Shown here: positions 11,417 to 22,700 of the stretch, piece after piece
How the letters are laid out: every line of letters begins with the position of its first letter
How positions within the stretch are numbered: position 1 is the first letter of the stretch
Source of the DNA: Terebella lapidaria
Lineage: Eukaryota > Annelida > Polychaeta > Terebellida > Terebellidae
Reading direction: 5' to 3'
Length of the DNA: 64,000 bases
NCBI GenBank assembly: GCA_949152475.1
Contig: OX424561.1
Coordinates: 26,220,481-26,284,480 of the forward strand
Notes under the pieces: generated by a model
The model's database searches: none
Told to the model about the DNA's origin: nothing
Seen by the model: only the letters and a program-made list of their open reading frames with translations
Program-made: the position numbers and the translations under genes

Positions 11417-13475
11417 GTTTACCAGGCCATATGGCCCTATGAGCTCATGCTGTCAGTTGGCATCCGGCGTTCATTTGTAACTCGTCTTGCCGTTTGTCCG
11501 TCTGGTAGCGCGAAATAGCTGTATATGCCTAATTTTTTTTCAAAATTTTGCGCACATGTTCCTGATGACAATATCTCGAAGTAATACTTTTTCATCCGCT
11601 GGGTCCGTTTCATGGGGCGTTTCGAGCCATTCTTGCGCCCTGGCTATTCTTATAACTGAAATGAATATTTATTGAAAATCAGTTTGATAATGTATTGATA
11701 TTTTATGCATAAAGCACCTCATATGTACCTTCTGGTCTTATATATTTCCATTTTATTTTTTTGTCGGTTTTACAAAAAAACTTTTTGGTGTGAAATCAAA
11801 TCTTACCTATGGTCCAATAACCTATTGGGATGGCTTTGGTTCCGTCGTCCGCGTCCGAGTCCGCGTCGGCGTCGGCGTCGTCCGTCAACATTTTTATCTT
11901 TCAAGTTCACAATCGGATCTTTCTGAAATTTTACAAAAATAACTAAAAATATTTCAAGAGGGGTTTATTTTTTTGTTTCTTGATTTTCGCATTTTTCTCA
12001 AAATGGCGGCCATTTTCGCCGAAAAACGGCCAATTTCTGACTTTGGCGGCCATTTTTTCGAAAACTGTTCAGACAGTTTTGAAATTTTTATTTCAATAGA
12101 TTGCTCTCACATATCTCTGTGATGTGTGTAAGTTTCGTTGCCCCTGAATCGCCGGTCTGCATGTAGCGGCCATGTTCATTTTCTCGACGGGTCCCAAATG
12201 GGACTTTCTCATTGGTAAATTCTCCTATGCTTTATATGGGACATATAATGCCTAATATCTCCCTTAATATTGATATTAGAGTCTAGGAATCAATTGTGGA
12301 CACATAGGAAATGATATATGCTGATTATTGTCATGACCTTGAATATCTCACTTATTATCGACCTTACAACTCAGGAATGAATTGTGGACATATAAAAAAT
12401 GATATAGTCCGAACATCCTGATGACCTTGAATTTGACCTTTGACCTCATTTTCAAGGTCAAAGAACAAAACGGTTAATGTTTTGCTTATTTTCCACTTCA
12501 CAGCTTGGCACTAAATTGTGGACGTATAGGAAATGATGTATGCCGAATATTTTTATGACCTTGAATTTGACCTTTGACCTCATTTTCAAGGTCAGGCACA
12601 AAATGGTTAATATCTCACTTATTATTGACTTTACGGCTTAGGAATCAAATGGGGACATATAAGAAATGGCATATGTCGAATATTCTGATGACCTTGAATT
12701 TGACCTTTGACCTCATTTTCAAGGTCAGATAACAAAATGGCTAATATCTCGCTGATTATCGAATTTAAGGCTTAGGAATCAATTGTGGACATATAGGAAA
12801 TGATATAATCCGAATATTGTGCTGATCTCGCATTTGACGTTTGATCTCATTTTCAAGGTCAAAGAACGAAATGGCTATTATCTCGCTAATTATCGACTTG
12901 AGAATCGACTTGACAACTTGAGAATCAATTGTGGACGAATTGGAAATGATATATGCTGAATATGGTCACGACCTTGAATTTAACCTTTGACCTCATTTTT
13001 TCAAGGTCAGAACACAGAATGGCTAATATCTCGTTTATTATCAACTTTACAGATAAGGAAACATTGTGGACATATGGGAAATGATATATGTTGAATATTG
13101 TCATGACCTTGAATTTGACCTTTGACCTCATTTTCCAGGTTTTACGGGACAACTTGGCTAATATCTTGTTTATTATCAAATTTACATCGTAGGATTCTAT
13201 TGTGGACATACAGCAAATGATATATGCTGAATATTCTGATGACCTTCAATTTGACTTTTGATCTCATTTTCAAGGTCACAGGATATGACTAATATCTCTC
13301 TTATTACTGAAATTACAGCTTAGTAATCAACATGTGAACGTATAGGAAATCATATACATTGTATGCTGAATACTCTCGTGACTTTAAATTTGACCGTGAC
13401 CTTATTTTCAAGGCCACAGGACAAAATAGCTATTATATATTGTCCGGTAACCTATTTTATCCCTTGGGCAAATTT
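11417..13475 (+). mobile_element. Family-1 element copy c, with a second 5' end inside
   Basis: A degenerate 5' end at 11418 (containing GGCCATATGGCC) is followed at about 11804 by a second 5' end (ACCTATGGT, then CCAATAACC). A 134-bp array of about nine monomers fills 12240-13440. The 3' end is TCCGGTAACCT at 13443-13453, followed by a decayed hairpin (TTATCCCTTGGGCAAA). It starts within two bases of the end of copy b, so elements lie head to tail. Non-coding. Confidence 0.6.
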
Positions 13476-13810
13476 TTGATGTGAGATTAAGTCACTATAC
13501 GTTTTGTAAAATTTCTGGTGGAAAAAATATTTTTCGCCATATTTTTCACCATTTGACATTTTTTGGGGACATCCTAAATTTCATCCACTTCTGCCTCATA
13601 AAGGGAGCTGTGTGTAGTATACACCCACTACTTATTAAGATAGAGCTTAAACATTGGCATCCCATTCAAATGGTAAGTTATATGCTCGTATTTGAATAAT
13701 GACCTTAAATCTGATCTTCAAAGCAATGACCTTAGATGGTCGAATTGGCTATTCTCGTTGAGAAACGACTGACTTCGGCATTTTTACCTAAATGCTCGCG
13801 TGAATGTTTT

Positions 13811-16800
13811 AGGTTACCGCACCTATGGTGCGCATACCTTGGGCAGGCGTTGCGTCTGTCACATTTCTATCTTTAAAGTTTACTGGTGAAATTTTGCACA
13901 AAAAAGCCTGAAAATATTTTTAAAAGGACGTATTTTTTAATTTTTAGTTTTTTTACATCTTTAAGAAATGGCAGCCGCTTTTGACAAAAACGACATAAAT
14001 TTCATAGACATCTATGTCTATGATAAATTTGACGGCCATTTTCTCGTAAACTGTTCAGACAGTTTTGAGATTTTTATTTCAAAAGATTCCCGTTATGTAC
14101 CTTTTTGACATGTATAAGTTTCATTGCCCCTGAATGACTGGTCTTTGTGGGGCGACCATATTCATTTTTTAAAGGGTCCGTGAAAAAAAAGGTTTTGTCC
14201 CAAATCAAGTCAATATTCGTTTTGTGCCATTATATATACGAATATTTTGAACTCAATGTTTATTTTTAATTTTTTTCGGCCGACATTAAGTCACTATCTG
14301 TTTTGAGCCATTTAAAAAAAATCGCCATTGAATTTATTTTCGAATGAGAAATTTTCATCAATCTTTCCCTTCATATGAGAGCAGTATGGAATAAAGTCCT
14401 ACAATACTTCAAGATAAAGCTTAAATTTTCGCACTTTCTATTGGGAAGGCATATAATATTATGGTGATTTCAGTGGTAGCTTTGAATTTGACCTTCAGTG
14501 AACTTGAAGAGTCAAAACAGCAACTTTGGTGAGAAAAAACAGTTGTGGCTTGATAATATACATTTTGCTGGTAATTTTTCCCAGCCCTCGGGCAAAATAA
14601 TCATGGGACATCTGATATTTACCCTCGTGACGGGTACATATTTTTCGTGCTTTTTCCTTCATAATATGACATGCACAGAGTGAACACCCAGAAAACAACG
14701 AGTCAGATTCTTGATATTGGCACATACAAATGGAATGTCACACTATGATAGACAAAAAAAACGTTTGAGGATCTTAGTTTTGTATTTTGAGGACAGGAAG
14801 TCATATATGGGTTCATCGATGACATTATTATCAAAATTATGCCGTACTAGACTCGTATGCATGTATGTCAATTCGCCATTGGAGGAAAAGGAAGAGTTTA
14901 AGTTTGTCATACAGAACAGGAGTCAGGAGGGTTCAAACTGAACGTGAGCATTGGCACAAGTCGCCGCACATGTTTGTGGGTCGACATATTATGGCCGATA
15001 AGCTATTGTCGGGGTTTTTCGTCAGTCGTCCCTCCGTCGTCTGTCCGAAAAAAATACCTTTTTTGGCTTGATGTATTTCTTTTCAAAAGAAATTACCTAG
15101 ACATACACTTGTTTAATAACCTCTGAGGCTTTATATTGGATCGTTTTTTATTATTTGACTGCCATTTTTTGCCTACCGGCCCATAAGGGCCGATAAGCGA
15201 CATGTATTGTCGTGGTTTTTCGTCCGTCGTCTGCGTCCGAATCTTCTGTTAACATTCGTTATCTTTTTTTCGGCCTGATGAATTTGCCCATAAATTTGTG
15301 TGAATATGTGCTGGCCAATACCCCCAAACCTTTTTTCATTTATTTTTTTTTTATTAAATAGTTTATGCATTTTTGGCGGCCATTTTTATGCCGAAAATAG
15401 CTGTTTTTGCATGATTGTCAATTTTAAAAAATATTTTCTCGAAAACTGTCTGATCAGTTTTGAGATTTTAGTTTCAAAATGTTCCCCTCATGTATCTTTC
15501 AAGTTTCAATGCTCTTGAATTGCCAGTTTGCGTGTGGCGGCCATTTTGATGTTTCCGTCGGGGCCCGTGTGGGACTTTCTCATGTTAAATTCTACTATGC
15601 TTTATAATGGGTCATATTGTTCCTGATATCTCACTTAAAGTTGGAATCAAAAGTTGGAATCAATCAGCCAAATGTAACCTTCTTGTTTGTCACGCAAACG
15701 TGAAAGTACATCTCGAGATTGTCGGGAATATATAGGAAATATGCACAGTTCAACAACAGATACCTGATGACGCCAGTGTGTCTTTTGATAAAGTATTTGG
15801 TCGAGCTTTGTTTCTATTGCAAAATGTTGTATTTTATGTTTGTCATTAGAATCATCAAAATTTGGCTATATTGGTGGTAATAGATTGATTCTTACATACT
15901 CAGAAAATCGCAGAATGAATAAGTTTTGTCAATTCTAAAAGTGACTATAGCTTTAATATTGAGATCAGAGACTAGGAATCAATTATGAACATATAAGAAA
16001 TGATATATGCTGAATATTTTCGTGACCTCGAATTTGACCTCTGACCTCATTTTCAAGGTCAAAGCACAAAGTGGCTATTATCTCACTTAATATCGACTTT
16101 ACAGCTTAGGAATCAATTCTGGACATATAGGAAGGGATATATGTTGAATATTCTCGTGACCTTGAATTTGACCTCTGACGTCATTTTCAAGGTCAAAGCA
16201 CAAAATGGCTAATAATCTCGCTTATTATCGACTTTACAGCGTAGACATCAATTGTGGACATATGCGAAATGATATATGCCGAATATTCTGATGACCTTGC
16301 ATTTGACATTTGACCTCATTTTCAAAGTCAGAGCATAAAATGGCTGATATCTCACTTAATATCGACTTTACAGCTTAGAAATCAAATGTGGGCATATAGG
16401 AAGTGATATATGCCGAATATTCTGATGACCTTGAATTTGACCTTTGACCTCATTTTCAAGGTCAAGTACAAAATGGCTAATATCTCACTTAATATCAACT
16501 TTACAGCTTAGGAATCAATTGTGGACATATAGGAGGTGATATATGCTTAATATTCTCGTGATCTTGAATTATATTTGACCTTTGACCTCATTTTCAAGGT
16601 CAGATCACAAAATGACTAATATCTTGCTTATTATCGACTCTACAGTTTGGAAATAGGTTGTGTACATGTAGGAAATTATATTTGCTGAGTATTCTTATGA
16701 CCTTGAACTTGACCTTTGACTTTATTTTCAAGGTCGGAGCACAAAATGGCTAATATTTTGTTTGTTATCAACTTAACGGCTTGGGAATTAATTGTGAACA

Positions 16801-17350
16801 TGAATGAATTAATATATGGTGAATATTGTTATGACCTTGAATTTGACCTTTGACCTCATTTTTCCTTCATGATCGGCCAGTTTGGAGATGTTTCTAGGTC
16901 AGGTCAAGTGGTATAAACAAAACGTTCGTACGCGCCATGTTCAAGTGTGAGTGACGCGGTGAACTCGAAGTAAACTAAGTATTTAGTATCGTACAAGCGA
17001 AATCGAGTAATGTGTTGGCGACAGTGACTCGACAATGGTAGCGGAACAGCATGTATTGGCTATGTTTATACCACTTGACCCTGACCCAATTCCATTCACA
17101 TGTACCTAACTTGAAAACATTTCCGAACTCACGTATGGGAGCTGTATGGAATAAACTCGTAAAACACTTCAAGATAGACCTTAAACATTGGCAGTATCAA
17201 ATGGGGAATCATGTTACAGTTTCAATGGTAATCTTAAATGTCACCTTCAATGACCATGAAAGGTCAATATGACAATTTGAATGAAAAAATGTTATGGTTT
17301 AAAACTGAACATTTCTCCGGTAACCTCTCTTAGCCCTTGGGCTAATTTTT
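13811..17350 (+). mobile_element. Family-1 element copy d, with nested 5' ends
   Basis: The 5' hairpin at 13811 has arms CGCACC/GGTGCG. Further truncated 5' ends lie near 14985 and 15172 (arms CGGCCC/GGGCCG). A 134-bp array of about seven monomers runs from 15955 to 16870. The 3' end is TCCGGTAACCT at 17316-17326 plus the perfect hairpin TTAGCCCTTGGGCTAA at 17330-17345. Nested 5' ends suggest repeated insertion into, or recombination among, copies. Non-coding. Confidence 0.6.
16897..17086. mobile_element. ~190-bp MITE with terminal inverted repeats
   Basis: The inverted repeats GTCAAGTGGTATAAACA (about 16903-16919) and TGTTTATACCACTTGAC (17063-17079) bound about 145 bp of unrelated, more GC-rich sequence. 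It interrupts the 134-bp array of family-1 copy d. Pairing extends outward as GGTCAG. No coding potential. The superfamily is not identified. Confidence 0.7.
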
Positions 17351-18190
17351 GTTAGACACATTGGTAGGGCATTTATGGGATTTTATCGCTAAACCAAAGT
17401 ACCACTGTACAGTGTTCATGCCGAGCACAGCTTGATCCTTTCGGTTTGGGCGTCATACCACCCCCCCCCCCTCCGAGGAAATTGGAACTTACAGTATTTC
17501 AGATGAATTCTAAAGTGTAGTTCACTCCTGCATTTATACAAGGTGAAATGTCTTTCTACCAGATACCACAAAATAGATATTTAGCTGTTTTCAGGTCCAG
17601 GACCTCTGCCAGTGGGAGCGCTTAGATCTACACGTTTTATCTATAGTCTGTCTGGTAACTTCTCAGGTGCTATTTTTTTTCAATTTACTAATACGCGAGA
17701 CTCTGAACGCTTTCAGTGTCACAAATATTAGGCAACTACTTACTCTACGATTTGTGTTTTAGACCCCACCTTTATTTTTTATTTTACTTTACGTTTTGGG
17801 ACATTACTTGACGATTTGCATCATCACTTTACGTTTTGCGAAATTTGGCCATGTTTTACAACGCTTTATGTTTTGTGGTCCCACACTTGATTTAATTTTT
17901 GTGTGTGTGTTGAGTCAACTTGTAAGAATTATTCTTTGCACCGAAATGCCTCAATTGCATGTTTAGGCCTTGGCGTCTATTTACAAAGATGAATTAATAA
18001 TTCAAATAATTACAAAGATGAATTAATAAAAAAAGTACCCAGCCCAAAGGGCTTATAAGTATCCGGTTTATACATTTTTCTGATATTCCAAGCATTATAA
18101 ACAAACTCCACACATGCCTTCCCGTTATCATTCATACACGAGATACGTTTTTCATCAGTACTCAGTACTTCAAAATTAGAAATCTGTAAA
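17351..18190. other. Intergenic stretch, short repeat fragments only
   Basis: It contains a C-run at about 17459-17471, several loosely repeated 'ctttacgttttg' phrases at 17740-17880, and a reverse-oriented scrap of a family-1 3' end (AGCCCAAAGGGCTT, about 18031-18044). A solitary 147-bp-family terminus is listed separately. No gene is seen. Confidence 0.5.
17939..17981 (+). mobile_element. Solitary 3' terminus of the 147-bp-satellite family
   Basis: Positions 17939-17981 (caCCGAAATGCCT, then GTTTAGGCCTTGGCGTCTA) match the 3' ends at 29601-29642 and 44139-44180. No array lies upstream, so this is an end fragment or a solo remnant. Confidence 0.6.
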
Positions 18191-18194
18191 CTAT

Positions 18195-18523
18195 TTCAGA
18201 CAGTTAAACAGAAAGTGTTGCTCGTCCTCTATATTGTCACTATTACAAATTTTACGAGTTCTTTCTTCAGCTGTTTGTTTTCTAAATTTTTCAGTAATAC
18301 GGTCTTTCAAATTTTAAAACCTACCCGTTTCTATTGCTACTGGCAGTATAGCACATCGGAGTTGTGCAAATAGAGATCGTTTATATTTCGGTAAATGTAT
18401 GTGTACATATAACTCTGGTTCAAGTTTACTTTTGAATTTGGCATAGGTACGTAACTTGGGCTTTGACATCACACATATCTGCCATTCTTTATGCATCTCG
18501 ACCAAACATCTAATAACTCGCAT
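18195..18523 (-). pseudogene. LINE 3' fragment: C-terminal region downstream of the reverse transcriptase
   Basis: Minus-strand translation gives 'KLRTYAKFKS', 'SLFAQLRCAILPVAIETGRF' and then, in the adjacent part, 'RTRKICNSDNIEDEQHFLFNC'-like text. This is the Cys/His-containing tail (R.C..C...iEDE.HFL..C) typical of many animal non-LTR retrotransposons after the RT domain. The fragment is 5'-truncated and lacks the RT itself. It reads in more than one frame, so it is a dead copy. It ends about 190 bp upstream of the Schlafen-like gene, on the opposite strand. Confidence 0.6.
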
Positions 18524-18544
18524 ATGCGAAAATTTAAAAAAAAC

Positions 18545-18558
18545 GTTGCCGTGGCAAC
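18545..18558. promoter_or_regulatory. RFX X-box-like palindrome upstream of the Schlafen-like gene
   Basis: GTTGCCGTGGCAAC consists of GTTGCC and GGCAAC arms with a 2-bp spacer, the form of a two-half-site X-box bound by RFX factors. It lies about 155 bp upstream of the likely ATG at 18714, a usual promoter-proximal distance. Function is inferred. The same motif is also carried by family-3 elements, so it may be mobile-element derived. Confidence 0.4.
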
Positions 18559-18713
18559 TCTACGCTGCCGAAATATAGCTTTCGATCGGTATGCTCTAAA
18601 AGCTATATCGGTATCGATGAGGCGTGTTTTGTTCTTGACGTCTTGTTTAAACATATTAAATTATATTCTTATTTATTTGTGAAGCATGGCTTTTGGTTCT
18701 AATGTTTAAGGGG

Positions 18714-19781
18714 ATGGCAAATATTTGGAGTGGCCTCACTGAGTACCTGGTCCCTGTCGAGGAGACAGATTGTGGAGAGTATGTGTACCGCATGCCTCTG
18801 AAACTGCAGACGCACATAAACAAGAAAGGGGAAACGAAGTTCAAGTATGAAGTGGAAGAACATTTCAAGATAATTCTGTCGGCCCTCCTGAACACCAGTG
18901 GGGGAATGATACATTTGGTGCCTCAAATTCACGAGAAGCCACTCGGTGACAAGGACTGTGATGAATGGCTCAACAGTCTCAAGGACAAACTGAACTTTGT
19001 GCCAGCAGATATCTACCAGAGCTGCATCTCCGTACACGTGAAATCTGGCGTCGCCTTCATCATGGTCAACAAGGCAAATCAGTTTGTCACTGTAAATTCA
19101 CACCTACATTCACGAGGAGTTGCTGGTAATATTAAGATTCAGGAGTACAGCTCCATATCGAGAGTGATTTGTTCATCCACAGAATCAACATCCAACGCGA
19201 CAACTCCCAGAGGACCATTCATTTATGGAAACAAATGTCCCACAATGGAGAGCCAGACATTAGAGTTCAAGTGCTACGAAGATAAGCCTGGTGTCGACGA
19301 AGTTGAGCATTTAATCGGAAAACTTGCAGATGAGAGAGACCTGCGGGCTATATTTGGTATGGCCAACCTCACTAGTGGCGGAAACATCGTTCTTGGTATA
19401 AAGGAAGATCCATCAACCAAAGCCAACGTGTACACGGGACAACGTTTGAGTGTCTCTCGAGAAAACGAATTCAAGAAAAAACTTCAAAAGCTCTTGAGGA
19501 AAGACGGAAACCGACACCACATTTGGGGATTGACAACCACTGTTCCAGAGGAAGGTACACACTGGTCGTGTGAGTTCATCCCACTCCAGATGTCATCACC
19601 CAAAATACTGCAAACAAGACGGGTGCTGATTGTTATCCATCTATTCCACTGTCCGAGGGGTGCATTCCTAGACACACCAGAAGCATACAGCCTCGATGAC
19701 GATGGTGCCATTGAACAAATGGACTTCGAGGACTGGACATTATTACATACGAGGATGTCAACACATACCAGTTCGCCTACG
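18714..19781 (+). CDS. Exon 1: Schlafen core (AlbA_2-type) domain
   Basis: The N-lobe contains FKIILSALLNTSGGMIHLV, like the 'LLNSGGG' lobe of vertebrate Schlafens. The C-lobe contains ESQTLEFKCYED (19248-19283) and MANLTSGGNIVLGIKED. The two glutamates of ES...EFK and the aspartate of GIKED occupy the places of the three catalytic carboxylates known from SLFN13/SLFN11, so nuclease activity is plausible. Near the end, HCPRGAFLDTPEAY corresponds to the vertebrate 'CCAVF..PDSW' segment. The likely donor is ACG|GTTTGT at 19782, a weak consensus chosen because it keeps phase 0 with exon 2. Confidence 0.8.
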
Positions 19782-22700
19782 GTTTGTTTATTCATACATT
19801 CTTATGGTTTTAATTTCAAATCAAATCAAGGCTAATGCTTTCAAAATGTGGTATTTCAATAATATGTTGAATTTGATATACTTGTATTGAATTCTAAGCT
19901 TTTTCTGGAGAAAGCTACATGTAATGAATTAATATATACATCATGCAGGGCACAGAGGCTGTATATATCTAAGTGTGATTTCAAGTTGTTCACGCAACAA
20001 TGCTGACAATATGTTGGCGTCATTATAATATACATGTAGTTAGATTTGCAAAAAATTTAGTTCGCCTGTTGCAATTTAAAGCTGCTGCTTTCGAATGTAC
20101 CCAATATTTTTTTCAAAAACTATTTTTTGTTAAACACATCTAATGCAATATAACAAAAGGTGTGCTCAATGATTTTGACGATTACACTCCGTCTGAGTTG
20201 TCTTTTCATCCGTTTTAGTGCCCATTTTGTACCGGTTTTGTAAATAAACAAACGAAGTGTATCCATCAAACCCGAATGTAAAAAAATGCTCAAATCGCGC
20301 TCAAAAGTCTACATCGAGTACATTTGTCAGTTCGTATGTGCATATAGTGTAGTTGTGAGAAAATAATCAGTGATATACCATGATGTGCGTGGAATTCTCA
20401 GTCTATCTCGCACTCCTATGCTTTGTTTACATCTGCGTGTGATGGATACAGTTCCTGTATTTACGCGAGGGCTGCCTGTTTAATTGAGCAAAATTTCCCT
20501 GAGGACTGGTTATTTTCAATACATGTACATTTGATGTGAGTATGTTTCATTCAGTTAGTTTAGCATGTTTAATATGTTATATAGTTTTTAAAAAATAATG
20601 ACTGGTTTCACAGGCAGCTGCTTTAATTGCATGTAATTTTGTAATATAATTTTGCTAACTATGCAGTACGAACTTGATTATATTGAACATTGTAACACAA
20701 TGTGATTATGTAAAGTGTCACCCCCAAACCAATCCCCCCCCCCCCCAGCACCCTCTCGTTTAACTGATCTTGACAATAAGGAAACTAACCTGACATTTGT
20801 CTGGGCTAGTTTTTCTGAAGGGGATTTTTTCATTTCTGATTTTTTTTCATTCGTCTGTCGTTGTTTTCTGTCGTGAAGTTTTGATTTCCTGGCCAATTTT
20901 GCCAGGTCTGTTCGATAACATGTGTTTAAGTTTTGCATTTGTTGAGCATGACATTTTGGGCCATCTGTGATGTGTTTACCGATAAAAAGCTTTCAAGGGA
21001 TCGGAAGACCCCAAATGTGCACAAAATCAAAAGGCCCGGATTTACGTTCATGATTATTTTCTCCATATCTATTCTCCACAACAGTTTGATTTTACAAACT
21101 GTCGTACATGTAATAATGATTGTCCAGTTCGTGTATATGAAGACGGAAAGCCTTTAACTGCTACAAAACACGAAATATAATCCCAAAATGCCCCCCAAAA
21201 TTAAAAACTCTATTCTGGACACTGGGCTTGAAATACATGAATCAGGTAACTACTTTCTACTTAATTTTAAGAAGAAGTGCCTCGAAAGGCACGAAATGTA
21301 GGCCAAAATTGATGTAATGCACAAACTGGTCCCTGGAGATGACCAGCTTGTAGACACAGCTCATCTTTGCATTATTATTATTAGCATATGTATGAGTCAT
21401 ATACGGTACATCTTTTAGTGACCTTGAACTCGACCTGAAATGACAGTGAGTGGTGAATTCTCCCAAATGAAATGTGGAAATTAACTAATAGTACAGATGA
21501 AAAAATGTATATGATATCTTCGCTGAGAAACCCTGAACCTCATTGGACGTGTTTTCCTCTGCGAAAATGCTACCAGTGAGTACCACTTTACGAATCAAGT
21601 GTGTGCACTAGTCTCTACGAATGCATGATGCATCCATCTCTTTTTCTTTTACCCGATTGTTGAGGATGGACCACTCGGTTATTATATGTACTTGTGTATC
21701 TAAACTCACAGGAACTAAAACTATCGAAACAGGCACAGATGTCAACATGTCATAATCAGTTGCTAATCTGCTACTCTTGCAGGGCGAACCTCTCTGGAAA
21801 AAGTCAAGGTCGTTGACTGTGTCAGCTTCGCCTTCTATGAATAAAGGTGACCATAGACAAGCTGCCAAACGAACGGAATTGACTCCAGAATCCATTTTCC
21901 AAGAGAACACCTCCATTTGTTACACCAAACACAGCTCCAAATGGAAAAGTATTGATAGCATGAACAAACAGCGTACGGTTCAACACCCAGACGTCATCGA
22001 TCTGTTCAAAACAAGTGATCCCGTCAAGTACAACCCCTGCAGAGAGACGCTCCAGCATATACTGACAAGATTCGGTCTCCAAGCCTTTCTCTCCCTTGTT
22101 GAAACCGGAGTTGGAGAACCTGGTTTCGGGATAGCAGCAGACATGCTTTGGAACTGTCTCAAGCATTCCTCCAGCTTGACAACACCTCCGCAGCGCCATG
22201 TCTTGGATGTCTTGATCGTGACAGAGTCTGCTCGCATGATCCTGGCAGCAGCAGTACCAGAATGTAACACAGCCTCTGGTGTCAAATCACTAAACGCGTA
22301 CAAAGTCATATTGGCGAGAATTCTGAAACGAAGAATGATTGAATCCATGTCAGTTGAGCATTCGACAAGAACTTACTCAAAGTTCACGATTGAGTGCCAA
22401 TTGAGGGAAGCAGACGGTTCTGCCAGACCTTGTCCAGATTTCATCATGAACTGGTTCACAGGGTTGAACTTCAAGGCATTGTGTTCAGCTCTGGCCAGTG
22501 TGTTGAAGAACGTAAACACCTGTTTCCGAGCTCTAATCTCCAGAGATGAGGACTTGATCCTGTCAACAGAGCAGATGGATGTATTGAAGAACCTAGATCC
22601 AAATCAATTTTCCATTATAGAAGGCCCTCCAGGCTGTGGAAAATCCCTTCTTGCGCGACGTTTCACTGCCAGTAAGGGAGACAGTGCTGCCTACATTAGC

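Noticed and set aside
18699-19037. 112-codon minus-strand frame opposite Schlafen exon 1
   Set aside because: Antisense shadow of a well-supported coding exon.
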